A stretch of DNA of 64,000 nucleotides from Amphiura filiformis (lineage: Eukaryota; Echinodermata; Ophiuroidea; Amphilepidida; Amphiuridae), in NCBI RefSeq assembly GCF_039555335.1, contig NC_092640.1:40840295-40904294 (forward strand), read 5' to 3'. Positions 54,201 through 63,790 of the stretch are shown piece by piece. Below the pieces are notes generated by a model. That model was not told the origin of the DNA, ran no database searches, and saw nothing but the letters and a program-made list of their open reading frames with translations. Position 1 is the stretch's first letter. Every line of letters begins with the position of its first letter. A program made the translations under genes and the position numbers.

Positions 54201-56072
54201 TATGCTTTCAATATTTTTAAGTGCTTTGTAGTGAGTAAATGGTTGTTAATACACTGTTTAAAATTTCGCTGTTTAAAATAATGTTGCTCAGAAAAGTAAA
54301 CAGAGTTGTAAAAAATCAAAAATGGGCGCTTGATTGATTTAAAAACAACAAATGAAAAGGCAACATGATCAATTTAAACAGTTGTTTGAAAAAAAAATAC
54401 GGCATTTTAAACAACGAGTTGTTTTAAAAATGCTGATTTACCGCCAAATCGGCATTTTAAACAACAAGATGGCCGTTTTGAAAAGCATGCACGAGTGGGG
54501 AGAAGCGAAGGAATGTTATTGAATTTTATTGGTAAATGTACAAGTTTAAGGTCTGTGTCGCTCTCTATTTATGTAAATATTTGCCGTGCACAAACTGGAA
54601 ACTATTTTGTGATCCACGTGTGGTGCCAAAAAGGGATACTATGCCTGTAAGCCTGTTTAATGTGTTGTAAGCTGCTGTCTGCGTGTACATGTCAGCCAAC
54701 TAAGGTTGGTCTAACAGTTAAATTGTGGTAGGTTAAATATCTTAACCAACTGTTGGTTAATATTATTGGGTAATGATATTGGGCAAATTTTTAACCATTA
54801 GTTTAAACCAAAATATGTTGGGCAAAATACAACCAATAGTTGGTTAAACACTATGAATGGGAAGTTCATTTCACTGTTTACATTTTAACCAATATGTTGG
54901 TTAGTTCATGCAGACTCAGGGTTAAATGAGTACACAATGAACTACAATTGGAGAGTTTGAAGGTAGGAAATTATATTATTATTATTATTATTACCGGTTG
55001 TGGTGGTAGATGTCGCCGATAAATCATCGTAAGTCTTGATCGCAGTCTCGGCCTCGCACACACTTAAACTAGGTGCTATACCCGATAAAATGTAATACTT
55101 CATAATATATTTTCCTAGCTTTAAACGTCTCCAATAGATCTTGAAGACCCCAATCCACAAGCTTTGCAGCAAGCCACTCATCGGCCATCTTGTTGTCTGC
55201 AATGCATTTCTGCCCAACACAAATGACCAATCACAGTTCGCAAAGAAACACCATGTGGCCATGGTTGGGCAAAATCATACTTTGCCAACTTTATTGGCGG
55301 GAAAAGAAAGTGGTTTACCAAGGTTGGTAAACTTTAACCAACATTGGTAATTTTGAACTCTGAATTCACCCGACCTATGTAAATACCATATTTACAGGTT
55401 TGACCATTTATGTATTAAACTGTATTTTGCCCAACTTCAAGAATCTTAACCATTGTTGGGCATTTATTAACCAACTGTTTTCTGCCCATCCATTTTTATC
55501 CAATGTTCTGAGAGTGTACGCGCACGGGCGTGAGAAAACATACCGGGAAATGATTTCTGTTCCGGTTATCTGTAAACATGCTCGTCGGGGGAGTTCATTT
55601 CCAAGCTAGGTGTTTGCGCGGAGATTCTCAAAACTACTGGCACAAAATGAAAAAATAACCACGGAAATAGGGTGTAAATCCCGGGGAATATAAGTCACAG
55701 AATTCTTAATATTTATAGAATGCTGTGATAACAGTTGACCGAATTCGCAACCCCCGAGTTTTGCCCCTAATTCTCCAATTTATCTGCGGACGTACCCTCA
55801 AAATGACCACCTTTCCAGCGATTTTTGGTAACGATCATGCGATCAGTAACTCAACTTGAGTGACCCCGCCACAGAGAGGGAGAGAGGAGGATAGAGTGGA
55901 TTTTGAAGAGGGAGTGGGAGAGAGTATAGTCAGAGGTGAAATATAAGGTTTTCAAAAGTGCATGATAATATTATAATATGAATAACTGCATTATTGTTCA
56001 CTTTTCTTTTTTTTAAATATTTTATTCATAGATGTAAAATCGAATGACCTAGAAGAAACGGAAAGAAAGTAA
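32218..56072 (+). CDS. Small secreted protein with VWC-like cysteines, three exons
   Basis: Exons 32218-32317, 53289-53540 and 56032-56072 join with phases 1 and 1 and total 393 nt: 130 residues and TAA. Residues 1-20 are a signal peptide ([20 protein letters not shown]), followed by a Lys/Pro/Gly linker. Exon 2 carries C-x2-C-x-C patterns twice (DCSKCVC, DCKICQC), then CGIKECKDP and CCPYDHC, which resembles a von Willebrand C domain or a one-and-a-half VWC repeat. The tail is short and acidic/basic ([12 protein letters not shown]). AATAAA lies 140 bases after the stop. Such proteins are extracellular and often bind growth factors or matrix; the role here is unknown. The first intron is about 21 kb. 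Confidence 0.7.
32643..32909. mobile_element. MITE with long inverted repeats
   Basis: Arms share ACTTTATAATCTAATGATAT and GTAGTTGGGAGGAAAAGCC with the inverse at 32840-32905. Inserted in intron 1 of the VWC-like gene. A fragment of the family (AGTTGGGAGGAAAAGC) recurs at 45511. Confidence 0.75.
33052..33203. mobile_element. Short foldback element
   Basis: AACCAATCACTGGTCATATA and the inverse ATATGACCACTGATTTTGGT, arms about 50 bp. Confidence 0.6.
33340..33425 (+). repeat. Purine-rich minisatellite
   Basis: Imperfect repeats of GAAGGGGCGGCGAAAGAAGA, about three units. Confidence 0.6.
33845..34090 (-). mobile_element. tRNA-derived SINE with CORE-like middle
   Basis: The minus strand starts AGCACGGTGACCCAATGGTT, with box A TGACCCAATGGTTAGG and box B GGTTCGAACCC. 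After the tRNA head comes GCGTCCTTGAGCAAG and later CACCCAGGTGTAAAATGGGG, similar in order to the CORE-SINE middle known from MIR-type SINEs. The CAT in the anticodon position suggests a Met tRNA origin. Confidence 0.7.
34150..34315. repeat. Large imperfect palindrome
   Basis: GCATTGTGAAAAATCTAAAC on the left pairs with GTTTAGATTCTTCACAATGC on the right, centre near 34236. The duplicated unit starts in its left arm at about 34206, so the second copy keeps only the right arm. Confidence 0.8.
35900..36450 (+). pseudogene. LINE reverse-transcriptase relic, unit 1
   Basis: Frames on the plus strand give [10 protein letters not shown], then [12 protein letters not shown] and [20 protein letters not shown] with IDS in place of [18 protein letters not shown], and [13 protein letters not shown]. 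Several frameshifts separate them. Confidence 0.75.
37156..37847. mobile_element. AACGTTTT-rich MITE, unit 1 copy
   Basis: Ends CCCAGCAAACACAAAACG and CGTTTTTGTGTTGGCTGGG. The interior repeats ACGTTTAAATGTCGGGTTAT and its inverse many times. No coding content. Confidence 0.75.
39960..40510 (+). pseudogene. LINE reverse-transcriptase relic, unit 2
   Basis: Same relic as in unit 1, with the same lesions, so it decayed before the duplication. A longer A run at 40361-40373 adds one further shift. Confidence 0.75.
41215..41907. mobile_element. AACGTTTT-rich MITE, unit 2 copy
   Basis: Duplicate of 37156-37847 through the tandem duplication, with the same ends and flanks. Confidence 0.75.
42326..42450. 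repeat. Hairpin and inverted fragment at the duplication edge
   Basis: GCTCGGGCAGCTAAAGCT and AGTTTTAGCTGCCCGAGC form a short-loop hairpin. The next 85 bases are the inverse of 41950-42040. Confidence 0.7.
42451..43097. other. Intronic stretch without recognised feature
   Basis: AT-rich; I see no element ends or exon. Confidence 0.5.
43098..43457. mobile_element. MITE, CACGGTTGTTTGATG family, copy 3
   Basis: Starts CACGGTTGTTTGATGCCATG and ends ATCAAACAACCATG, with interior blocks shared with copies 1 and 2. Confidence 0.75.
43893..44710. repeat. Repeat paralogous to the ADAM intron segment 8817-9985
   Basis: High similarity over both flanks of the two private insertions. It carries the empty TTAA site at 44074-44077. 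Confidence 0.8.
44216..44463. mobile_element. MITE with 55-bp inverted repeats
   Basis: Starts GGTTAGCCTGCTACGC and ends GCGTAGCAGGCTGACA, inverted arms about 55 bp. Absent from the paralogous site near 9755. ATAT on both sides (44212-44215, 44464-44467) is the likely target duplication. Confidence 0.8.
44830..45410. repeat. Diverged partial copy of the tandem unit's left part
   Basis: CGTTGCAATCGGAATGTTTT to ACGCACCTGACATAAT follows 34672-34880 in order. It is split by an insertion with GGGTCCCCG ends (about 45014-45240). Confidence 0.6.
45930..46022. repeat. (ACTAT)n microsatellite
   Basis: About 18 pentanucleotide units with a few ACTAA variants at the start. Confidence 0.95.
46023..46300. 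repeat. Repeat beginning GCACTTATATAGCGCTCTTA
   Basis: The ATATAGCGCT...AGCGCTTTACAAAAG start resembles the tail of common non-LTR or SINE repeats in marine invertebrates. It follows the microsatellite directly, which fits a retroposon tail on the minus strand. Confidence 0.4.
48163..48251. repeat. (ATC)n microsatellite
   Basis: About 29 units with one TTGAC interruption. Long Asp or Ser runs in overlapping frames are artefacts. Confidence 0.95.
48337..48690. repeat. Minisatellite of about 75 bp with internal hairpin
   Basis: Five diverged units of CGTGATGAAATAAAACATCA-CG, TTTTCATCAC, AAACAAAGTAATACATAAGA. Each unit keeps the short hairpin CGTGATG-AAATAAAA-CATCACG or a variant. Confidence 0.85.
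51476..53258. other. Intronic region with palindrome, otherwise no recognised feature
   Basis: Apart from the palindrome at 51837-51880 and its partial copies I see nothing to support. 52730-52950 loosely resembles the interior of the TTAA element at 9.1 kb. Confidence 0.45.
51837..51880. repeat. Perfect 44-bp palindrome
   Basis: GCATTACATACTGGTCTATC-TC is followed with no loop by its exact inverse. The half-site AGATAGACCAGTATG recurs at 51923 and 52180. Confidence 0.95.
53289..53540 (+). CDS. VWC-like gene exon 2: cysteine domain
   Basis: Acceptor TTTTGCAG, starting [16 protein letters not shown] and ending CCPYDHCD. Donor gtaatt at 53541, and a foldback element begins ten bases further on. 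252 nt, entering and leaving in phase 1. Twelve cysteines are visible. Confidence 0.8.
53551..54163. mobile_element. Foldback element next to a splice donor
   Basis: Ends ATACTGCGCCAAGAAAGTAT and ATACTTTCTTGGCGCAGTAT, arms about 130 bp. It begins ten bases after the exon 2 donor of the VWC-like gene. Related to 2503-3090. Confidence 0.8.
54700..55520. repeat. AACCAA/TTGGTT-rich repeat region
   Basis: Many AACCAACTGTTGGTTAA-like short inverted motifs at both ends and a TTA microsatellite at 54975-54993. Probably one MITE with decayed ends; the right end TCTGAGAGTGTAC is typical of a terminal repeat but the left partner is unclear. Confidence 0.45.
56032..56072 (+). CDS. VWC-like gene exon 3: C-terminal tail
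   Basis: Acceptor after TTTATTCATAG. G|AT completes an Asp codon, then [12 protein letters not shown] and TAA (56070-56072). The short exon rests on phase match and position alone. Confidence 0.6.
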
Positions 56073-56211
56073 ACAGAGACACTGTTAAGGTATGGTATGA
56101 TTGGCCGCCGGGGGTCCAGTCATTAGGCGGAGGCGCCCTATTTAACGTTAGCTTTGGATATTTAATTATTAAATTATTTATTTTCCACCCGACTTACCCG
56201 CGTATAAAATC

Positions 56212-56217
56212 AATAAA
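56212..56217 (+). terminator. Candidate poly(A) signal of the VWC-like gene
   Basis: AATAAA 140 bases after the stop codon. It lies in a small inverted repeat (TAACGTTAGCTTTGGA and TCCAAAGCTAACGTTA). Confidence 0.5.
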
Positions 56218-56243
56218 GTAAATGTCCAAAGCTAACGTTAAGT

Positions 56244-56989
56244 AAGGCGGCAACACCAATGATATAATGAACGTAGATTTGCCCGATAGATGTTCTATCG
56301 AAGTCACATATATATTAAAATTCCTCTTAGGCGACGGAAAAACCTGTTCTAGTTCTACGGGTCCAACCTGGCCACTCCTAGATTTTGCGATTTACTGGTT
56401 TGTTTTTTAACTGTTTGTAAACTGTTAGACGCCGTTCTTGAAGGTGTACGGGGATATGGCATGCTTTTGAGGTACCTTTTAGCAAATATTGGGCAGACCC
56501 CTTTCAGATTAGTCGTGGCCCCTGCACTTCGTAAATAAATATTCCATACTTAATATCAAACATGTACATTAATCGATATTCATGATCTTATTGCAAATCA
56601 TATTTTTAATTTATTGTTGTATTCACTTTCCATATTTTTTCAATTTTCATAAGAGATGAGGGCAAATTCTTACAGTACGTTTTTGTATCATTTCAGAATG
56701 GGAAGTAACGCGGTGTCTTCGAACGTGATCTAGAAACCCACAACAAACTCAAAATGCGACAAATTATTAGATGGTTATGTCTACAGATGATGGCGTTTAA
56801 TTTGCGTCATTATTACAAAAATATACTACAAAATCATCATAATCATTCATTTTAAAAATGTGTTGCATAATTATATAAGAATTTACTACTTATGCGTGGA
56901 TGACACTTCGGTTCACTTCTTGATTATTTGTAAAATGATGTTTGCATGACATATTTGATTATATAATAATAATAATAATAATAACAATG

Positions 56990-57023
<34 letters not shown>

Positions 57024-57033
57024 AAAATAACAC

Positions 57034-57067
<34 letters not shown>

Positions 57068-57448
57068 TCGTCTCTTACTATAATACTTGTAATCGGGGTT
57101 CTACGGTATATTATAATGCATGATATACACAAACCACAGACGCAATATTTAAAACAATGCAATACTTAGTGTACTTTAAAACAAGTACAGTGTGGTCCAA
57201 AAACAACTTTACTAAATTTCAAAGGTTGATTTCTCATAGTTGAAAAATCTGTTTCAAATTTTTGATGCATATCCTTAAAGAACATGTTTCTAAAAGTATT
57301 TGGTGAAAAATTGACTGAGTAAAAATGTATAACTATTATAAATGTGGCGCTAGTTTTAACGTGTAAAGGGTCAAAATAATGTTTGTCCACTCGAGGTATG
57401 GAGCTGTAAACTCGAGTTGTAGTCTGCTATTAAATCTCGACGATATGC
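56244..57448. other. Region downstream of the VWC-like gene
   Basis: No gene seen. It contains the AAT microsatellite. Confidence 0.5.
56963..57066. repeat. (AAT)n microsatellite
   Basis: About 30 units with ACAATG and ACAAAATAACACT interruptions. Confidence 0.95.
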
Positions 57449-57834
57449 ACTAGTGGAAATTGTAAAATGAGAATTCTTTCAAGCGATGAGAATTGGACAA
57501 AACTATGAGAATTGAAATTTTCTCATCCAAATGAATGAGAAATACTAGTTTGGTATACAGCATTGAATAAGGGGGGGGGGAGTCATTGAACCGTGGATGT
57601 GTCACAGCAAATTTGCACTTGATTGTAGCTATATACATGATATACAGAACGTCAGGATGACGGTTGAAACTTTAATTTCCTCATTTAAAACAATGTGACA
57701 GGTGGTTGACACGCTAATTAGTATTTCTCATTCATTTAGATGAGAAAGTTTCATAGAAATGAGAAAATTTACAATTCTCATACTTTTGTCCAATTCTCAT
57801 CGTTTTGAAAGAATTCTCATTTTTCTACTAGTAA
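57449..57834. mobile_element. Foldback MITE with GAGAATT motifs
   Basis: Ends CTAGTGGAAATTGTAAAATG and TTTTTCTACTAG. Each arm has several GAGAATT or AATTCTC repeats. Confidence 0.7.
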
Positions 57835-58036
57835 TGGCGATGTGAGAAGGACATTTTGTCGTGCTGTGTGTCCACATCTTTGAGTGTGTTTATAGTGGAT
57901 GTATACGGGTAGATTATACGGCAATATCCATTGTTTTCGCAAAACCTATACTCTACATAACGGATAATCTGGTTGTATATCACTCACGTACTTTCAAAAA
58001 GTACCCAAGCACAAAGCAGATGTTTTTACGTAGTGT

Positions 58037-58279
58037 ATAGATGAGTTGACCTCAATGTTTATCAACAAAGGCAAGGGACTGGTATATCGATATGCTTGAG
58101 TGAACCCCATGCAACCACTACACTGTTTAATAGCCTTATTGTGATGTGGCGGGGGGTTTAAAAACACGAGCCCTGACCAAAATATGATGCGCGCGCATAC
58201 TGCCAGGCAAAAACAATGGAAATTGTGATGATGCGTGCGCATACTGCCAGGCATTGACGTCAGAAGTCAACTCATCTAT
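58037..58279. mobile_element. Short MITE
   Basis: ATAGATGAGTTGACCTCA at one end and AAGTCAACTCATCTAT at the other. The interior has two direct copies of GCGCATACTGCCAGGCA. Confidence 0.7.
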
Positions 58280-58424
58280 AAATGGACATAAATCAAGTAT
58301 TTCTTTCCTACTTTGATAGACCCGCCACAAACTTTCCGGAGTGAAATTTGCAATGTGTCAAAATATGGTGGGTTTGATATTGTGTCCCCCACCTAAAACA
58401 TAAGGGATACTCCCCTGTTCCCCA

Positions 58425-58490
58425 AGATTGATGTATCCTTGTCCCTCGGGATTGATGTCCCCCTGTCCTTCGGGATTGATACCATGTTTG
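58425..58490. repeat. Short minisatellite, 24-bp period
   Basis: Three units of GGGATTGATGTCCCCCTGTC type. Confidence 0.7.
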
Positions 58491-58807
58491 CATTGATGAT
58501 CTAGGTGTATGGTCCAGGTCATTTGACATGTGAGGGACGGTTATTTATTATATTTGGTAAATTTGATTCAATATACAAACAGTCGCCGCGATAAATTAAA
58601 GATGATCGTCAATTCAGCAAATGTATAATAAACACGCTAATCACCATTGCAAAACCTGTTACACACAGCTGGTCCAAATTAAATGACGTTTTCTACACAG
58701 TACATTATAAGCATTGTCCACAATCAACACTGATCTTACTTTGGTTAACACAAACACACGTACATAATTCATACATTATCGAAGTATTTAATTGATATTG
58801 TATCATA

Positions 58808-59656
58808 CAGGGTGTCCAAAAAACAGATCCCTCATCGCGCCCTCTTGTTCACTTATTTCTTAAAAGTTGAACTAAAATAATTATTTCAATTGGCTCACAA
58901 CTTTTGAAGATATGCCGTTTTAAAGATTTGTACCCGTTTTTCACTCTGTCCACGGTTGAGGTCATGCTGTGGAGTGCCTGCAAGATCACCAGACACCATA
59001 CCACTTGGGGCGAAATCCAAAGCGCGTATTATGGGCGAGGACCACGGTAAACCAGCTAGATCTTCGTAATCGTACTGCTGCATTCACAAGTATCCTGCGC
59101 GCATAGTCAACGAAATTGATGCAATGTGGACCAGGGCTGAAACCTGTTAGGAGGCATCCAGATAGAAAGCAGAATAGCACAGTAAACTCACCAGAAGAAC
59201 CAAAGACAAGCCATACAGCCATTTTCAGGGCTACCTTTTATCCCAAAAAGAGAAATGACTTATATATTTTGTAAATAAAAAGAAAGCAAGAAACAACAAA
59301 GTAAAAAAGTAAAAAACGAAATAAAACAAAAACGCATAAATAACTAACAAAAAATAAGTAATTGCAAGTATAGCAAAAGAAGTCCCATCCCACAACTATT
59401 TTGCCCACAAATTAATGACAACTAACAAAACCGTAGCCCATAAGCCCACTGGTAAAGCCCATTCCCTAAATAAAGTTGTTATTTTATAAAGTTATCATTG
59501 AGGAAAGTTTGATTATCATGCATTATACAGGGTGTCCCAAAAATAAAACAGAACCCACATTGCGATCTCTTTTTCTCCTATTTCTGAAACTTTAATTAAA
59601 TATATTAATTAGGGTCTTGTTGTGTGGTGTGTTTTTTTTTTGGGGGGGACACCCTG
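58808..59656 (+). mobile_element. Second Tc1/mariner-like non-autonomous element
   Basis: Begins CAGGGTGTCC after TA (58806-58807) and ends GGACACCCTG before TA (59657-59658). The interior matches 6001-7006, including a more decayed transposase C-terminus. Another CAGGGTGTCCC end at 59528 shows that its right part was replaced by, or nested with, a further short element. Confidence 0.7.
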
Positions 59657-59659
59657 TAT

Positions 59660-60500
59660 TTATGACCCGATCTGATCCACTCAGGCTAAAGTAGGAAATA
59701 ATGAAAATTGAGTTACTACCTAAACTAACTTGCCCAGTACCTAGATTTACAGATGTAGAATCCCCAGGTCTCTCGAATACTTGGTTGCAAAGTTATAGGA
59801 AAAATGAGCATAAAATTTCTTGTGTTTTATGCTAATTTTCCTCTATCTCAGTCTCATTATTGCTGACTTTAGCCTGATTGGTCCAAATCTGGTCACATTT
59901 TACTTTTTGTTCTACACGTAACAAATGTTTGAAATGATTCAATTTTAATATTGTTTGATGTCTATACAGTATTTGCAGACCCCCAAGGTGATTTCGGTGT
60001 GGGTTCCAGGGCAATGCTAAGGGCCACTGGTGGGATGTCCAGGTGGCGAAGTCCCCGTAAGCTGTTGGCATTTACAGAAGCCGCAGAAATTTGACCCACA
60101 CTGTCAGTGATAGGAATTACAATTAAAGGCAGCGTATTTTTTGGCAAATATTATTTGATATAACCAAGCATTTCAATATTAACAATGAAAGCACAAGACT
60201 ATCTATCATCGTGGTCACGCTGTGGGTCAGCTTCAGGGTGTGCAGATCTCTCCACAACTTGGCTGGAGGGATTCCAGACAGAATGGAGAGGTTGTGTTTT
60301 TATTAAACGGAACATTTATTTAATATCTCTTGCAGACAAAATAAACAATATGACAAGACAAAAACAAAACACATGATTACAAGCTAAAATGCAAAATTCA
60401 CAAGATGACTCTTAACACAAAACACAATCAATCAGAAGGTTCACTCCATGATTCAATAGGCACCCATTTGTTGAAATGAAAATTTTATTTTAAGATTCTT
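59660..60500. other. Gene-free region
   Basis: A 61-codon minus-strand frame at 59962-60147 (LDIPPVALSIALEPTPKSPW) looks protein-like but has no start context or recognised family; it may be part of the neighbouring LINE. Confidence 0.35.
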
Positions 60501-61666
60501 TTAGCACAATAATATTCCAGTTTCCTGGTGTACAAAATCATATTTTAAAAGCATTAAAAGATGGTAATGATCCACCACATCTACATCTGTAAATATACTG
60601 ACGGGAGAGGTTGTTGACAGGTGTCGCAAGGAGTGCGCCACCGATGATTCTAATGACATCGTTGACGACAATATCGCCCTTGTCAGTGTTGGCGCTGTGG
60701 CTCCATGCAGACACAGCATACTCAGCAGTAGAATACGCAAGGATACTCCCCAACCAGTGCCAGTCAGTTTCTTGAGGAGGTTCACTCGGGTTTCCGTCTT
60801 AGCAGCAACCTCCTTTACATGGTGAGAAAAGGTGAGGCTGCGGTCAAGCATGACACTAAGGTACTTCGGCGTTGGGTCAAGGTGCAGCTTGGTAACGTTG
60901 AACTTTCGGTTGGCACATAATGTTCGACATATTAAAAACTCAGTAATCTAAGCAGACGCGTCGGTCTTTTGCATACTGAGCTTAATGTGCCGTCGATGGA
61001 AGTAGCTGGCCAACATGCTGAGATCATTGTCTCAATGAAGAGCTGTCTCAATGCATCAAAAGAGTAATGGACTACTTCGAGTGCGCGGAGTAAGAGTACT
61101 GCTGACATTCTCCTTTGGACATGTCGGGGATATATATAGATGTTGAAAAGTATGGGCGAGATTACGGAGCCTTGTGTCATCCCATTTCGAAGCCTCCTTT
61201 TTCTGCTTCGTTCGCCGCTGGATGTTTCAAAAATGAATGAACGGTCTTAAGTCTGCCTTGAACTATCCGCGACATTATGAACTTGACAACCTTGACATTT
61301 GAGATGGTCTTGAGGAGCTTGATAGACACAAGCCACGATACCAGACAGTGTCTTACGCAGCTGTTAGTCTGTTGCAAACTTCTGCTGGTACTGGAAGGCA
61401 TGCTCGGTGTCAAGTAGTTGGTCAGTAGTTGATTTGCGCTTGCAAAAGCCAGTCTTAGTAGGAGGGAGATGTTCCTCTACTGTACCGATAATTCTACCAA
61501 GAATCAGTCTCTCTAAAAGCTTGTAGATGGGTGAAAGCAGAGATATCGGTCTTTGGATCACATATATGTGGTTTTTTTTAAACTTCAGAATAGCAATAAC
61601 TTTGGTAGTTTTCCATCTAGATAAATTGTTGAACGAAATTTGATAGAAAATGTGCAATTTATCCAA
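60501..61666 (-). pseudogene. Decayed non-LTR reverse transcriptase (jockey-like)
   Basis: Minus-strand pieces in changing frames: RWKTTKVIAILKFKKN, RPISLLSPIYKLLERLILGR, TKTGFCKRKSTTDQLL (61364-61666), then QGSVISPILFNIYI (near 61170), then LDRSLTFSHHVKEVAAKTET and CLHGATAPTLT (60501-60851). Several frameshifts and losses; inactive. Confidence 0.75.
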
Positions 61667-61867
61667 TTCCGGGGCATGTGTATTGTTAACTTATGGTTAA
61701 CTTGTGTATTGTGTTTTCCCACCAGGCGCGCAACGAACACAAGACCGTTGACTACCAGACACAGTTTCAACTGCCGTTCACATTGTACATCATATACGCT
61801 ATATCGTTATTCATTTCTTCATTATTCATTACTCTGCCTCTTCAAAATAATATTATTATGCAGCATT

Positions 61868-62130
61868 TTGTTTGATGGCGTGTAGATCTTTATTTATTAT
61901 TATTTTAAAGCAAAGTTTAACACTGGTGGCGCTATTTATCTAAAATCTGGTTTGCATCTTTACATGGGTAGACACTTGTATAGTGGCATTCAAAGGTCAT
62001 GACATGAGTAACATATAGCATATAACATATAGCAAGGAAATCTTTATTTTTTTATCATGAAATGAAAGGAATGGCGCAGATTATTACGCTAAATTAAATC
62101 TTATATATATGTAAATAGCGCCCTCAATTT
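61868..62130. repeat. Partial MITE of the CACGGTTGTTTGATG family
   Basis: TTTGTTTGATGGCGTGTAGA, TGGTGGCGCTATTTATC and AGTAACATATAGCA blocks follow copy 2. The right end is missing. Confidence 0.5.
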
Positions 62131-62399
62131 GGACACAAATATACTGTTACACGACCAAGCATATGCACAAACCCGGCGCGACCTGTTCGATGATACATTA
62201 CCTTTCCGTAGGTACGTAGGTACCTGCCAGCTACCACAGCAGCTCACGCCATAGGGCAAGTGTTTCTAAAATACGTAAAAAAACCTTGATTTTAATGCTA
62301 ATTATTGAATTGTTAACGGTAGTCTTTTGACCTCTCGACTCCGTGAAAAGGCGAGTGTTAGATTTTTCAAAAAAATACTTTTTGTGTAAAAACTGTAAT

Positions 62400-63790
62400 G
62401 TCAGATAGGCAAAGGAATGGGTTGAAGAGAGATGGGAGATTTGAAAATCGGAATGATGCGAGAAACAGTCCCTGAAACTGCCCATGTAGATGGCATAATA
62501 CCTGAAGAAGAGATAAATTAAAGATCTGAACGACACAAGATAAATAGTCCAGGCAGTTCCTCTATAACATATACCTAGAGTCCGAAGTACAACACGGAAA
62601 ATGACATTGTTCTATGATGTGAAAACAATTGAATACATGAATCCAAAACCCACCCAAGTCCATGGGAAGTGATTTTGAGAAAAAAACCTGTGTATCATTT
62701 TAATTCCTTCAGTTAGATTTACCTGGTCAATATGGAAAGTTGTACGTGCAAATGGGTGGGTTAAACTGTATTAGGTATGACGATTAGCATTTCAGGGACT
62801 TCGTGGGGTTCATTTTAAATTCTGGACTTGGGTAGTTTTTTGAATCATATACAAAGACAATAATGTTGGAATGATATTACCACTAGTAAGATAATACAAA
62901 ATAAAGCACACAGTTATGTATAATGTTGATAAGCATTCTGCCATGTAATATAAACCACACACTTTCCTTGATTAAACCCATTTTTTTTTTTCAAAAGTCA
63001 CTCTCCAGCAATGAAGATGTTACAAGTGGACTTTTATACATACTGGATTTCAATCAATGTGTTACAGACTCAAATCATGGACTTGGGTTGATTCTTTCAT
63101 ACATGCTATTTTTCACATGCTCAATAGACACAGAGGATGAATTTGAGTTGTTCTTTCAAAAATATGACAGGCCTATGTATAGCAACACTTTCCCATGCTT
63201 AACTCAATTTGGCCAAAGTATGGACTTGGGTGGCTTTTGTATTCATATATTCAATTGTTAAAAGATAAGAGAAATAAATGTTAAAAACAATCATGAGTTG
63301 TGTATGTCAACTTTTATGATAAAAATACTGTTTAATAACACCGAAATAAAGGTATATTACCAAGGCATGAACCCCATATATCATCCCTCCAAACATCATA
63401 ATAGTCGGCCTATTATCGTGAGAATATTCCAATCAGAGCATATTGATCGCGATATTGAACACTTTATTGTGACATTAATATCATTGTTTAAATATTTTAA
63501 GCTTTTTTCATGACACGGATTTACAAATTTTACAACACGGATTACAACACGGAAAATGGATTTTAGAAAACGGTAAACTTCGGACTCTACACATACTTTA
63601 CAACATAAAGGCCTTTTTTCAAGCTGAGCAGCAATCCCGGAAGAGGACAAAATGGTGGGGGAAGCAATTTCGGGCTAATATTATGGACTTGTGGGGCTCA
63701 TTTCATATCAGGAGGAGCAAGTTTTCAAATCTTTTAGTTGCATAATGTGGTCGCAGATATTGTCAGCGGAGTAGTCACACAATATTATCA
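62400..63790 (-). pseudogene. LINE fragment related to 31.4-31.7 kb, split by a transposon
   Basis: 62415-62535 and 63640-63790 align in order to 31435-31580 and 31575-31720. The 62578-63587 element lies between them. Confidence 0.7.
62578..63587. mobile_element. 1.01-kb TA-flanked element
   Basis: GAGTCCGAAGT and ACTTCGGACTC ends with TA on both sides (62576-62577, 63588-63589). Inner inverted repeats contain CACCCAAGTCCATG and the inverse. No transposase frame. Confidence 0.7.

Noticed and set aside
61693-61885. Frames of 60-81 codons near 61.7 kb as genes
   Set aside because: They are short, overlap in two frames and adjoin a decayed LINE.
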